From contig JACJZT010000004.1 of assembly GCA_020635455.1 (NCBI GenBank), positions 248,001 to 312,000 of the forward strand: DNA of 64,000 nt. The letters are read 5' to 3'. A program made the position numbers and the translations under genes. Below the pieces are notes generated by a model. It searched no databases. It worked only from the letters and a program-made list of their open reading frames with translations, and was not told the DNA's origin. Position 1 is the first letter of the stretch; each line of letters opens with the position of its first letter. Source of the stretch: Flavobacteriales bacterium (GTDB lineage: Bacteria; Bacteroidota; Bacteroidia; NS11-12g; UBA9320). This document shows positions 26,670 to 35,108 of this stretch, one piece after another.

Positions 26670-27397
26670 CCTCCTTTATTTAATCGCCTGTATTCTTCCC
26701 AGCATTGTGTGAAATGATAAAAAAACACATAATCACTTGCATTCAGCACAAAATAATTGGTTACAGGACAGAGTATGAGCAAATCATCCAATTTAACCGA
26801 TTTGTCGTTGGTAATAAGATATAATTTTCTTGGAGGCAATCTTTGCTCAAGTTGATCCCGCAGCAACAATCCCCTGTATATCTCATCCATTTTTGTTCGT
26901 TCCTTTCCCCTGCGGCTCAAACTTTCGTATATTGCACTAATCGGACTTGAAATATTTGGTTTGACTCTGTTGAGGTGTTTTTCGTACTCTTCAACTTTTT
27001 CTTTGCTCAATCGTTTTCCGGTGATGGTTACCGGAACCAGATCAAAATTCTTTCGTGCAACATAGATCGCATTAACTTTTTTGGTTGAATCATAGCAGTT
27101 TCGAACAGACCTGAAAAGTTTTTGAAATCCAACATGACTTACCACAAGGGTGTCTTTAAGATTGCAATAAAGTTCAAAATAACCCGTTTCGTCAGTAATG
27201 GTAGCATCCAGCTTACCCTTTAAGCCAACCACTGCGAAGGGAATTTTGGAAAAACTGTCTGTTTCGACCAATCTTCCCTTAAAGCGCACCTGCTGAGCAT
27301 AGGCATAAAATGAATTTGCTGTAAGAACCCAAAACCCCGTCAACAAAATAGCAGAATAAACAAATTTGTTAAGGCTTTTTGAAAAAAGACGGTTCAT
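26666..27397 (-). CDS. Exported protein with carboxypeptidase-regulatory-like domain
   Basis: The 243-residue protein has a signal peptide (about 1-35, ending YAYAQ), then a beta-sandwich of the CarboxypepD_reg-like type: RFKGRLVETDSFSKIPFAVVGLKG, DETGYFELYC and LVVSHVGFQ. In Bacteroidota this domain occurs at the N-terminus of TonB-dependent receptors and also in stand-alone envelope proteins. The C-terminal half is alpha-rich, basic and unassigned. It lies 30 nt downstream of tag on the same strand, so it may be read from the tag promoter. Function unknown. Confidence 0.65.
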   Translation of the reverse strand: MNRLFSKSLNKFVYSAILLTGFWVLTANSFYAYAQQVRFKGRLVETDSFSKIPFAVVGLKGKLDATITDETGYFELYCNLKDTLVVSHVGFQKLFRSVRNCYDSTKKVNAIYVARKNFDLVPVTITGKRLSKEKVEEYEKHLNRVKPNISSPISAIYESLSRRGKERTKMDEIYRGLLLRDQLEQRLPPRKLYLITNDKSVKLDDLLILCPVTNYFVLNASDYVFFYHFTQCWEEYRRLNKGG

Positions 27398-27427
27398 TTT
27401 GATAATAACATTTGACTTTAATTTAAG

Positions 27428-28000
27428 TTACAGAATACCTTCTTTTTTTATCCAGCAGTTCGCAATGTGGTCGTTTACCATACCAACAGATTGCATAAAA
27501 GCATAACAGGAAACCGGTCCGATAAATTTAAATCCTCTTTTCCTTAGGTCTTTACTCATTTCATTGCTTTCTTTGGTTTGTGCAGGAATTTGTTGTAAAG
27601 ATTCATACTTATTGTCCAGTGTCTTAAAATTCGTAAACTGCCAGATGTAGGCATCAAATGTTCCGAATTCATTTACAATTTCAATAAACCTTGTGGCATT
27701 ATTGATTGCTGCAAGTATTTTAGGCTTGCTTCGAATGATACCCGGGTCCATCATCAATTTTTCAACTTCCGTTTCCGTGTATTTGCATATTTTGTAGGCA
27801 TCAAAGTTCCGGAAAGCCTTTCTGAAATTCTCCCTTTTTGAAAGTATGGTATACCAACTCAGGCCGGCTTGAAACGTTTCAAGTATCAGATGTTCAAAAA
27901 GATGATGGTCGTTGTGCGAAACCCTTCCCCATTCATGGTCGTGATACGATCGGTACAGATCATCCTTTTCACACCAGCCGCAGCGAACTTTGTTTTGCAT
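27428..28000 (-). CDS. tag: DNA-3-methyladenine glycosylase I
   Basis: Tag excises 3-methyladenine from alkylated DNA. The protein (190 residues from this ATG) matches the family length. Landmarks are the N-terminal RCGWCEKDDLYRSYHDHEWG, with the zinc cysteine and substrate-site residues, the helix-hairpin region FRKAFRNFDAYKICKYTETEVEKL, and the C-terminal FIGPVSCYAFMQSVGMVNDH with further zinc ligands. I choose the ATG at 28000 over an upstream GTG (28015) because a TAAATTTG box lies at 28011-28004, so the GTG would not be transcribed. The leader would be three nucleotides or less. Confidence 0.92.
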   Translation of the reverse strand: MQNKVRCGWCEKDDLYRSYHDHEWGRVSHNDHHLFEHLILETFQAGLSWYTILSKRENFRKAFRNFDAYKICKYTETEVEKLMMDPGIIRSKPKILAAINNATRFIEIVNEFGTFDAYIWQFTNFKTLDNKYESLQQIPAQTKESNEMSKDLRKRGFKFIGPVSCYAFMQSVGMVNDHIANCWIKKEGIL

Positions 28001-28003
28001 ATA

Positions 28004-28011
28004 CAAATTTA
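28004..28011 (-). promoter_or_regulatory. Putative -7 promoter element for tag
   Basis: The minus strand reads TAAATTTG, then TAT, then the ATG of tag. The closeness implies a leaderless mRNA if this box is used. Confidence 0.45.
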
Positions 28012-28099
28012 CCACAATGTTTTCACTTCCTTTAAACTGCGCCCTTGTGCGTTTTGTTGCTTAAAGCATTATTTTTATTAACGGTTTAACCAAATCTCT

Positions 28100-28107
28100 T
28101 AATTTTG
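28100..28107 (+). promoter_or_regulatory. Putative -7 promoter element for the gene at 28117
   Basis: TAATTTTG lies 9 nt before the ATG at 28117. It diverges from the tag promoter about 90 bp away. Confidence 0.4.
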
Positions 28108-28116
28108 CCTGAGAAG

Positions 28117-28488
28117 ATGGAAGAGGAAGAATTACAAGTATTAAGTGGCCTGGATAAGTTAGACAATAAGCAGCAAATACTGGAAGCATTACTTGTTCAG
28201 CTCGAAAAAGATACCGGACTGGACTATACCAAGGTTGTTGCAAATGCTAAGGATCCTGAATTTCTTGCCAATTTAAATTCTGACCTGGAACATTACCTCA
28301 AAAAAGTATCCGGTCAAAGCAATACGAATTTTATGCATTTGATCTACAGGACGGATATTTCTCAAAAAAAACTAAGTACCATAGGGCCTGAAGAAGATTA
28401 TTTCGGTGCACTTTCAAAAATGATCCTGAACAGAATGTTGCAAAAGGTTATAACACGCACCTATTACAAGTCGGATAAAAAAGATTAG
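28117..28488 (+). CDS. Small acidic cytoplasmic protein of unknown function
   Basis: I do not recognise this 123-residue protein. It has no signal or membrane segment, is rich in Glu, Leu and Lys, and is probably largely helical (ELQVLSGLDKLDNKQQILEALLVQLE near the start). A conserved-looking centre reads FMHLIYRTDISQKKL and the end is strongly basic. I start it at the ATG rather than a TTG four codons earlier, because that TTG lies inside the -7 box. It overlaps the convergent cmk gene by 4 nt. Confidence 0.6.
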   Translation: MEEEELQVLSGLDKLDNKQQILEALLVQLEKDTGLDYTKVVANAKDPEFLANLNSDLEHYLKKVSGQSNTNFMHLIYRTDISQKKLSTIGPEEDYFGALSKMILNRMLQKVITRTYYKSDKKD

Positions 28489-29192
28489 AGTATTGCAATT
28501 ACTCCTTTTGCCCAGGCAAGGGCAACTTGTCCCTGTTCCTGAATGCTCATATTGGTATTGTCAAGAATGATGGCATCGTCTGCCTTTACAAGCGGACTTT
28601 CTACTCTTGAACTGTCGAGATCGTCCCTTTTTCGAATGTTTTCAAGTACTTCGTCGTAATCGACCATTTTCTTTTTCCGGACGAGTTCATCAAATCTCCG
28701 CCTGGCTCTGATACCGGGGTCGGCAGTCATGAAAATTTTAAGCTCGGCATCCGGAATGACCTTGGTGCCAATATCCCTTCCATCCATAACAACACCTTTA
28801 TTTATGGCAAAAGCCTTTTGTTGCTGAACCAAAAAATCCCTTACTTCTTTAACGGCACTTACTTCGCTTACCCAATTGGCAACTTCCATTTCACGAATTT
28901 CCTGTTCAATAAGAACATTGTTCATAAAAATTTCGAAATAGTCCTTTTCAGGGTTAAACCTGAATTCAATTTTAATACTCTTAAGGATCTCCGGATCTTT
29001 TTTTACCTCATCAAGATCGATTTTGTTGCGCAATAAATAGAGTGTAACCGCTCTGTACATGGCTCCACTGTCGATAAAAACATAACCCAGTGCCTTTGCG
29101 AGATATTTGGCCAAAGTGCCTTTTCCACAGCTGGAATGCCCATCGATCGCTATGTTGATTTTCTTCCTCAATTTTGATGTAACAGTTAGCAA
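28485..29192 (-). CDS. cmk: Cytidylate kinase
   Basis: CMP kinase phosphorylates CMP and dCMP with ATP. The protein (235 residues from this start) has the P-loop IAIDGHSSCGKGTLAKYLA near residue 13, the DSGAMYRAVTLYLL segment, the CMP-site GRDIGTKVIPDAELKIFMTA and the lid motif RARRRFDEL. No ATG precedes the P-loop, so the start is TTG at 29192 or a later TTG at 29171; the second gives a length nearer to E. coli Cmk. It converges on the small acidic protein gene. Confidence 0.93.
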   Translation of the reverse strand: MLTVTSKLRKKINIAIDGHSSCGKGTLAKYLAKALGYVFIDSGAMYRAVTLYLLRNKIDLDEVKKDPEILKSIKIEFRFNPEKDYFEIFMNNVLIEQEIREMEVANWVSEVSAVKEVRDFLVQQQKAFAINKGVVMDGRDIGTKVIPDAELKIFMTADPGIRARRRFDELVRKKKMVDYDEVLENIRKRDDLDSSRVESPLVKADDAIILDNTNMSIQEQGQVALAWAKGVIAIL

Positions 29193-29241
29193 TGATATTA
29201 GATTAATCCGAATAACAAAAAATAATTCTTAAAATTGGCTT

Positions 29242-29249
29242 TAAATTTG
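29242..29249 (+). promoter_or_regulatory. Putative -7 promoter element for the ALDH8-type gene
   Basis: TAAATTTG is a full TAnnTTTG match, 31 nt before the ATG at 29281. Confidence 0.45.
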
Positions 29250-29280
29250 AAGCAAATTCACGCATCAAATTCCTATTGAA

Positions 29281-30717
29281 ATGATTAAGATCCAAAACCA
29301 TATAAATGGAAAATACCGGGAACCTTTAAAGCAAAAGTATCTCGACAATTACAATCCGTCAAAAGGAGAAGTTTATTCACTGATCGCGGATTCGGACGAA
29401 GAAGATGTTGCGATGGCGGTGGAATTTGCTAAATCAGCCTTACCTGAATGGAAAGTATTACCGGACGAAAAAAGATTTAAAATATTGAACAGAGTTGCTG
29501 AGCTTATTGATGAAAATCAAAACAAACTGGCAGAAGCAGAAAGCACAGATCAGGGGAAACCACTATACGTAGCCAGGGCAGAGATCAATCGCGCAGCACA
29601 AAATTTCAGGTTTTTCGCCACCGCAGCCATGCAGTTTGCCTCAGAAAGTCATAATATGGCCGGATATGCGGTAAACTATACCTTAAAAACGCCAATTGGT
29701 GTAGTTGGATGTATCAGTCCATGGAATTTACCTCTTTATCTTTTTACCTGGAAAATTGCTCCCGCGTTGGCTACGGGTAATTGTGTTGTGGCAAAACCCA
29801 GTGAGATCACTCCAATGACCGCTTACCTTCTGGGAGAATTATGCAATGAAGCCGGCATGCCTCCGGGCGTTTTGAATATTGTTCACGGATTAGGACCCAA
29901 GGTAGGCTCAGCACTGGTTTCACATCCCGGGATCAAGGCAATTTCTTTTACGGGTGGAACGGCAACCGGTAAAAACATTGCCGCTACAGCTGCGCCTATG
30001 TTTAAAAAACTTTCACTTGAACTTGGTGGAAAGAACCCAAACATAATCTTTGCCGACTGCGATCTTGATAAAGCCGTTCATACCACGGTCAGGTCGAGTT
30101 TTCAAAACCAGGGTGAAATTTGTCTTTGCGGATCCAGGATCTTTGTAGAAAGAAGTCTATATGAAGATTTTAAACAAAAATTCGTGGAGCAAATAAAAAA
30201 GCTCAAAGTAGGACCGGCTTTAGACCCTGATACCAAGGTTGGAGCGATCGTAAGTAAAATGCATTTTGAAAAAATTCTCAGTTATATAGAATTGGCAAAA
30301 GAAGAGGGAGGAAATCTGATTGCCGGTGGCAATATCGTTAAACCTGATGGCCACGAAAATGGCTGGTATATTGAGCCAACACTTATTGAAAATCTGCCTT
30401 ATACCTGCCGAACCAACCAGGAAGAAATATTTGGTCCGGTAGTATCCATTACACCCTTTGATACGGTTGAAGAAGTTTTAAAAATGGCCAATAGTACCGA
30501 ATACGGATTGGCTTGCAGCATCTGGACCGAAAATCTTAGCAAGGCACACCGTGTTGCTGCTGAGATCGAGAGCGGTATCGTGTGGATAAACTGCTGGTTG
30601 CTAAGAGACCTTAGAACTCCTTTCGGCGGGGTAAAACAATCCGGAGTCGGAAGAGAAGGTGGCTGGTACGCCATGAACTTTTTTACGGAAGCAAAAAACG
30701 TTTGTGTAAAACTATAA
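29281..30717 (+). CDS. 2-Aminomuconate semialdehyde dehydrogenase (ALDH8-like)
   Basis: This NAD-dependent aldehyde dehydrogenase is predicted to oxidise 2-aminomuconate 6-semialdehyde, the ACMSD product, to 2-aminomuconate. The 478-residue protein has the ALDH landmarks CISPWNLPLY (oxyanion asparagine), FTGGTATGK (NAD loop), LELGGKNPN (general-base glutamate) and the catalytic cysteine in FQNQGEICLCGSR. The NQGEICLC sequence, in place of the usual GQxC, is the mark of the ALDH8A1/2-hydroxymuconate semialdehyde dehydrogenase group. It stands alone but lies near kynU, the dioxygenase and ACMSD, supporting the assignment. Confidence 0.88.
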   Translation: MIKIQNHINGKYREPLKQKYLDNYNPSKGEVYSLIADSDEEDVAMAVEFAKSALPEWKVLPDEKRFKILNRVAELIDENQNKLAEAESTDQGKPLYVARAEINRAAQNFRFFATAAMQFASESHNMAGYAVNYTLKTPIGVVGCISPWNLPLYLFTWKIAPALATGNCVVAKPSEITPMTAYLLGELCNEAGMPPGVLNIVHGLGPKVGSALVSHPGIKAISFTGGTATGKNIAATAAPMFKKLSLELGGKNPNIIFADCDLDKAVHTTVRSSFQNQGEICLCGSRIFVERSLYEDFKQKFVEQIKKLKVGPALDPDTKVGAIVSKMHFEKILSYIELAKEEGGNLIAGGNIVKPDGHENGWYIEPTLIENLPYTCRTNQEEIFGPVVSITPFDTVEEVLKMANSTEYGLACSIWTENLSKAHRVAAEIESGIVWINCWLLRDLRTPFGGVKQSGVGREGGWYAMNFFTEAKNVCVKL

Positions 30718-30729
30718 GAAAACAGGCTA

Positions 30730-30760
30730 TTGTTTTTGTCGATTTTGTTGAATAATTTTG
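30730..30760 (+). promoter_or_regulatory. Putative promoter of the FG-GAP protein gene (-33 and -7)
   Basis: TTG (30730-30732), a 20-bp spacer and TAATTTTG (30753-30760) lie 30 nt before the ATG at 30791. The spacing equals that of the kynU promoter. Confidence 0.55.
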
Positions 30761-30790
30761 GTTTTAACAAAATCAAACCTTCGTTATTTT

Positions 30791-33700
30791 ATGAATCTAA
30801 CAACTACTTTTTTTCTTGCATTCCTTTGTTTTAGCTCAGCCGTTGCACAATTCAGTAACCCCTTCGACAAACACAGAAAGGAGTATAACAGCATCGACTT
30901 TATTACCGTAGTAAGTGATCCTAACGACAGTAGTATGCAACAAATCTTAGGTTACGACTGGATAAAAGGGTTGCAACCCGGAAAAAGCTGGACCAAGATC
31001 ACACCTGTATCAAACAGAGTAGGATTTGCAGCCACTTCGAATGGCTACATTGTTTGTAAGACCGGCCATTTTAACGACAATGAAAAGAGTGATGTTTTTT
31101 ACCTTACTGATAAAAACTCCCAATGGCAGTATGGTGTGTCTGAACAAAACACTTCCTTGCGCTCTGATTCACTGTGGCAATTCGGACTTCCCCGACCGAA
31201 TTTTATAGCTTCAGGACCTATAAGCAGTTCAAGAGCCTATCCTGTGGTGGTTGTTGGCGATTATGATGGTAACGGACTGGATGAGGTTGCAGTGGTATGG
31301 GGCGATCAGAATAATTTGATCTATGTTCAGTTCATTAAATTCAGCATGTCGGGTGGAAAACTGGTCCCTTCACTGGCAGGAAGCATTGCCCAAAAAGAGA
31401 CCTCATTACGTCTCAACAATTTTCATGGATACAGTGCTACCGCAGCCGATCTGAATGGCGACAAAAAGGACGAACTTATTATTAGTGGATTTGAAAATAA
31501 CAGTAAAGACCCAAACGTACAGTACAATGCTTTTTTTAATGTATTTGAAAGTTCGCAGGATGGTAACTTCACGCTGAGCTCCAAAGTCAGAAGGGTTTAT
31601 GATTCAACGTCACTTCTAAAAACCTATCCGGGCAAATCCGGTTCCAACATAGGCTACATCAGGACCGGCTTGCAGGGAGTCCGTTCCTATAAAGCCCTTA
31701 AAGATTCAGGGGAACTTTCCTTGTTTGCGGCAATGGCATTTTCATGGAATAATATCGGTTCAGGAGGTATACAATACGATTACTTGAATACCTGTCATGC
31801 CAAATTCAACAATACTTTAAGCCTTTCATCCCTGACAACAGGACCAAAGGCTACAGCCAGCGACCAGCATTTTATGCAGCAACATCCATTCGAAATTCAC
31901 AAGGGGGATCTGAATCGGGATGGTGTAGATGAAATTGTGGTCATGGACAGGGTGTTCAGCACTTTTTCTTTCGACAGTACTGGCAAACTGATCTATCACT
32001 TCAATACCGGTGATAATTATTTTGGAAATACTGACGATGCGTTGGCAGAGAACATTCAACAAACCACCAATATGTTTGAAGTTGGTGACATTGACAGGGA
32101 TGGTTATGAAGACATAATTTGTCAGTCGAAGCAATACGATGGTAACCAGACGCATACCATTTACATGGATGTCTTTAACCTTGACACGAAGATGAGTTTG
32201 GTAAAAAGAGGATCCTATTCTTACAAGGTCAATTCAGGAAACTCAAAGGTACCGTATGCGTTTTCAACAGGCAATCTTGACGGAACCGATCTCAAACTTG
32301 GAGAACCACTTGTGTATACCTGTGAATATCACCGGCCAACCATGATCCTTGGTTGCGTGCCTTATCATTTTGATGTTTTGGATGGAAAAATACTTGATGT
32401 AAATAATTGTGGAATATCAGCCAACTGTGGAAATGAAGTTGTAATGCTTGATGAAAGTGCAAATGATTCAACGTTATCGGTTGCTATGAGCAATTCGGTT
32501 ACCGGATCCTTTACGAGCAATCTTGATCTTAAGATCGACGGATCCGGACTTGGAATCACAAGATCCGAATCGAAAACAGTGGAATGGAGACACGATTTTG
32601 ATAAATCGTATAAGATCCGTAAAAGTTATACTGAAAGAACCTTTGGTGACGACAGGGTAATCGGTTATGTACATCCGATAAGGTTTTATGAATATCCCGT
32701 ACTTACTGCTTCCGGTAAAGATACCGTGAGCTGGATACTTGCAGTAGTGCTCGACTACAACAACTCAAAAACCATTTCGGCCAGGGGATATGGTTTATTG
32801 AATTATCTGCCCAATTATGAGATCGGTAATGTATTGTCATACCCTAAATACAACGATCCGGATATGTTTTATGATTCATTGCCAAATAAAAAAGCGGTTA
32901 TCTGGAATGCAGGAAGTTTAAATTTAAGTACCACCGCAGAAGTGTCAAAAGAATACAGCAAGGAGGTAAGTACTAAACTTGCCAATGCATACAGTGAAAA
33001 AGGAACCGGAACCCTGGAGGTAGAAGCCACCTTTGGTGGTTTTGGTATTGGCGGGCATACGATCGGTGGAGGTGGAATCGGGCAAAAAATTGAATACAAT
33101 TACGATGGTTTACATGTTTTTTCACAAGCCCTGTCTAAGGTTCAGAGTTTCCAGATCAATTCCAAAAGACTTGCCACAAACTATGATCAGTTTGAATACA
33201 CCATCCGGCCTTATTTATATAAAACAAAAGGGAATGGTTTAAAAATGTCAATGGCAGTTGATATGGACCCTCTGGTAAACACGAATATGGGTGAATGGGT
33301 AAATAATTATGGTCAAAAACCGGATCCATCCCTCAACATGCCATGGCGACTTGATTCGTTCAAAACCACTTCTTACATACCTGCGAATAAAGACCGGACA
33401 CGATCCATCTATTTCAAGATCCTCAATCCCAACCCGGGTGATACTGCCGAAGCCTACATAAGGATTTTCAATTATAGTTTGAAAGACATGAATGAAAAAA
33501 CCGAATTCAGACTCTACAACGGGCACCCTGATAAAGGCGGTATTCCAATCATGGACCTCAATGGAAATACTTTGTTCACAACCAATAAAAATATTGAAAA
33601 ACAAGGGCGCGATGTGGTAAAAGTATCTTTTGTTGTTACCAATGAAATGGTGGCAGGTTCGGATAATCGAATCTATGTAAAACTTGATCCTGACAATAAG

Positions 33701-34078
33701 ATCGATGAGATCCATGAAGAGAATAATCTGGGTTATTGCAATATAGGATTCAACTGTAACCTTAACCCAAATTCAGGCACCTTAACCATAAGAGAAGTGG
33801 ATGCAATAAACGATAAATTGATCTTTTCGGCGTATCCCAATCCGGCGGACAATTTGTTCTCCATCGGAATTTCAAACTCGCTGGCAGGCACTGAAAAAGA
33901 TGTACATCTTGAGATTTATTCACTCAATGGGTTGTTGATCGAAAAGATCGATGTTGGGGAGAGAACTTTCAATACCTATAGTTTTGATATCCGTTCACTG
34001 AATAGTGGCTTATACATCTATAAGATACTCAATAAAGGTCAATTCCTGAAATCAGGAAAATTGGTGGTCAGGAAATAA
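30791..34078 (+). CDS. Large secreted FG-GAP/VCBS-repeat protein with T9SS sorting domain
   Basis: This 1095-residue protein starts with a clear signal peptide (MNLTTTFFLAFLCFSSAVAQ). The first half holds at least four FG-GAP/VCBS-like calcium-loop repeats (GDYDGNGLDEVAVV, ADLNGDKKDELIIS, GDLNRDGVDEIVVM, GDIDRDGYEDIICQ), which suggests a beta-propeller. The middle, about residues 715-790, is a Ser/Lys/Glu-alternating stretch followed by a glycine-rich run. A CARDB-like segment follows (about 870-980), and then a T9SS type A sorting domain beginning AYPNPADNLF. It is predicted to be exported and cell-surface attached or released. Ligand and activity are unknown. The ATG is favoured over an upstream TTG that overlaps the -7 box. 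Confidence 0.75.
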   Translation: MNLTTTFFLAFLCFSSAVAQFSNPFDKHRKEYNSIDFITVVSDPNDSSMQQILGYDWIKGLQPGKSWTKITPVSNRVGFAATSNGYIVCKTGHFNDNEKSDVFYLTDKNSQWQYGVSEQNTSLRSDSLWQFGLPRPNFIASGPISSSRAYPVVVVGDYDGNGLDEVAVVWGDQNNLIYVQFIKFSMSGGKLVPSLAGSIAQKETSLRLNNFHGYSATAADLNGDKKDELIISGFENNSKDPNVQYNAFFNVFESSQDGNFTLSSKVRRVYDSTSLLKTYPGKSGSNIGYIRTGLQGVRSYKALKDSGELSLFAAMAFSWNNIGSGGIQYDYLNTCHAKFNNTLSLSSLTTGPKATASDQHFMQQHPFEIHKGDLNRDGVDEIVVMDRVFSTFSFDSTGKLIYHFNTGDNYFGNTDDALAENIQQTTNMFEVGDIDRDGYEDIICQSKQYDGNQTHTIYMDVFNLDTKMSLVKRGSYSYKVNSGNSKVPYAFSTGNLDGTDLKLGEPLVYTCEYHRPTMILGCVPYHFDVLDGKILDVNNCGISANCGNEVVMLDESANDSTLSVAMSNSVTGSFTSNLDLKIDGSGLGITRSESKTVEWRHDFDKSYKIRKSYTERTFGDDRVIGYVHPIRFYEYPVLTASGKDTVSWILAVVLDYNNSKTISARGYGLLNYLPNYEIGNVLSYPKYNDPDMFYDSLPNKKAVIWNAGSLNLSTTAEVSKEYSKEVSTKLANAYSEKGTGTLEVEATFGGFGIGGHTIGGGGIGQKIEYNYDGLHVFSQALSKVQSFQINSKRLATNYDQFEYTIRPYLYKTKGNGLKMSMAVDMDPLVNTNMGEWVNNYGQKPDPSLNMPWRLDSFKTTSYIPANKDRTRSIYFKILNPNPGDTAEAYIRIFNYSLKDMNEKTEFRLYNGHPDKGGIPIMDLNGNTLFTTNKNIEKQGRDVVKVSFVVTNEMVAGSDNRIYVKLDPDNKIDEIHEENNLGYCNIGFNCNLNPNSGTLTIREVDAINDKLIFSAYPNPADNLFSIGISNSLAGTEKDVHLEIYSLNGLLIEKIDVGERTFNTYSFDIRSLNSGLYIYKILNKGQFLKSGKLVVRK

Positions 34079-34124
34079 ATATCCATATTATTTCCAAGCT
34101 CTGCCTGAATTCAATTTCCGATCC

Positions 34125-35108
34125 TTAAAAGGAAGAATTTTTAATGAGGTGGTTCAGGATTTCATCAATGGTAATTTCTTCGTTTTTCCATTTTTCGGCA
34201 TAGTCTTTACTGTAATTCCGAAAATTATCCGACTCAAAAAGTTTGCTGCTTAATCTTTGCTGTAAACTTTCCGACATCCAGTCTTCATATTGTTGAATTC
34301 TCTTTTTATCGAAGTAGCCTTTCTTTTTTTGCCGGATCATGAAATTTTCGATCTCATCCCAAATTTTGGATACAGTTTCAGGGTTAGCCATTCTATTTGT
34401 CAAAACAGGGGCGCTATGCTCCTTGTTTTTAGCCGATAATAATGAGACTGCATTTTTCAGATCTCTTATACATTCCTTAACTTGTTTAAGGTTTGAAGTA
34501 TCTTCTTTATTTACGATCAGCAGGTCGGCCAATTCCATGATCCCGCGTTTAATACCCTGCAGTTCATCACCTGAATTTGGCAATACGAGTAAGACTAAAC
34601 AATCCACAACCTGGTCGGCAAGGTATTCCGACTGCCCCACTCCTACCGTTTCAACAATAATGGTATCAAATCCTGATGCTTCACATAACAGAATGCTTTC
34701 CAGAGTTTTGCGCCCAATACCTCCCAAATGACCGCCTGCAGGTGTTGGACGAATAAATACCCGTTCATTTTTGCTGAGATCATCCATACGTGTTTTATCC
34801 CCTAAAACCGAACCGTGACTACTGTTGCTGCTTGGGTCTATGGCCAGTACTGCAATTTTTTTACTTTTATGTTCAAGCAACCATACTCCCAGATCGTTGA
34901 TAAAGGTGCTTTTTCCCACGCCGGGAACGCCGGTCACACCTATGCGCAAAGTTTGTTTTTTTAAGGAGAGGCATTTGCGAATGAGAATTTCAGCGATCTT
35001 TTGATGTTCGGGTAGTTTACTTTCTATCAGGGTAATGCATCTCGAAAGTGCCAGGCGATCGCCATTGCATAACTTTTCAAATAAGGTTTCTATGTCCTTT
35101 TTATTCAT
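34125..35108 (-). CDS. meaB: Methylmalonyl-CoA mutase-associated GTPase MeaB
   Basis: MeaB is a G3E P-loop GTPase that gates cofactor loading and protects adenosylcobalamin-dependent methylmalonyl-CoA mutase. The 327-residue protein has the Walker A RIGVTGVPGVGKSTFINDLG near residue 56, the metal-site LAIDPSSNSSHGSVLGDKTRM, the G3 region ETVGVGQSE and the base-specificity motif NKED. Older annotations call the family ArgK. It is last in the terC-maeB-meaB operon; its ATG overlaps the maeB stop by one base. The epimerase of the same pathway lies at the window's left edge. Confidence 0.93.
   Translation of the reverse strand: MNKKDIETLFEKLCNGDRLALSRCITLIESKLPEHQKIAEILIRKCLSLKKQTLRIGVTGVPGVGKSTFINDLGVWLLEHKSKKIAVLAIDPSSNSSHGSVLGDKTRMDDLSKNERVFIRPTPAGGHLGGIGRKTLESILLCEASGFDTIIVETVGVGQSEYLADQVVDCLVLLVLPNSGDELQGIKRGIMELADLLIVNKEDTSNLKQVKECIRDLKNAVSLLSAKNKEHSAPVLTNRMANPETVSKIWDEIENFMIRQKKKGYFDKKRIQQYEDWMSESLQQRLSSKLFESDNFRNYSKDYAEKWKNEEITIDEILNHLIKNSSF

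Noticed and set aside
33248..33715. Antisense open frame of 155 codons within the FG-GAP protein gene
   Set aside because: Composition follows from the sense codons; there is no signal, motif or upstream promoter box.
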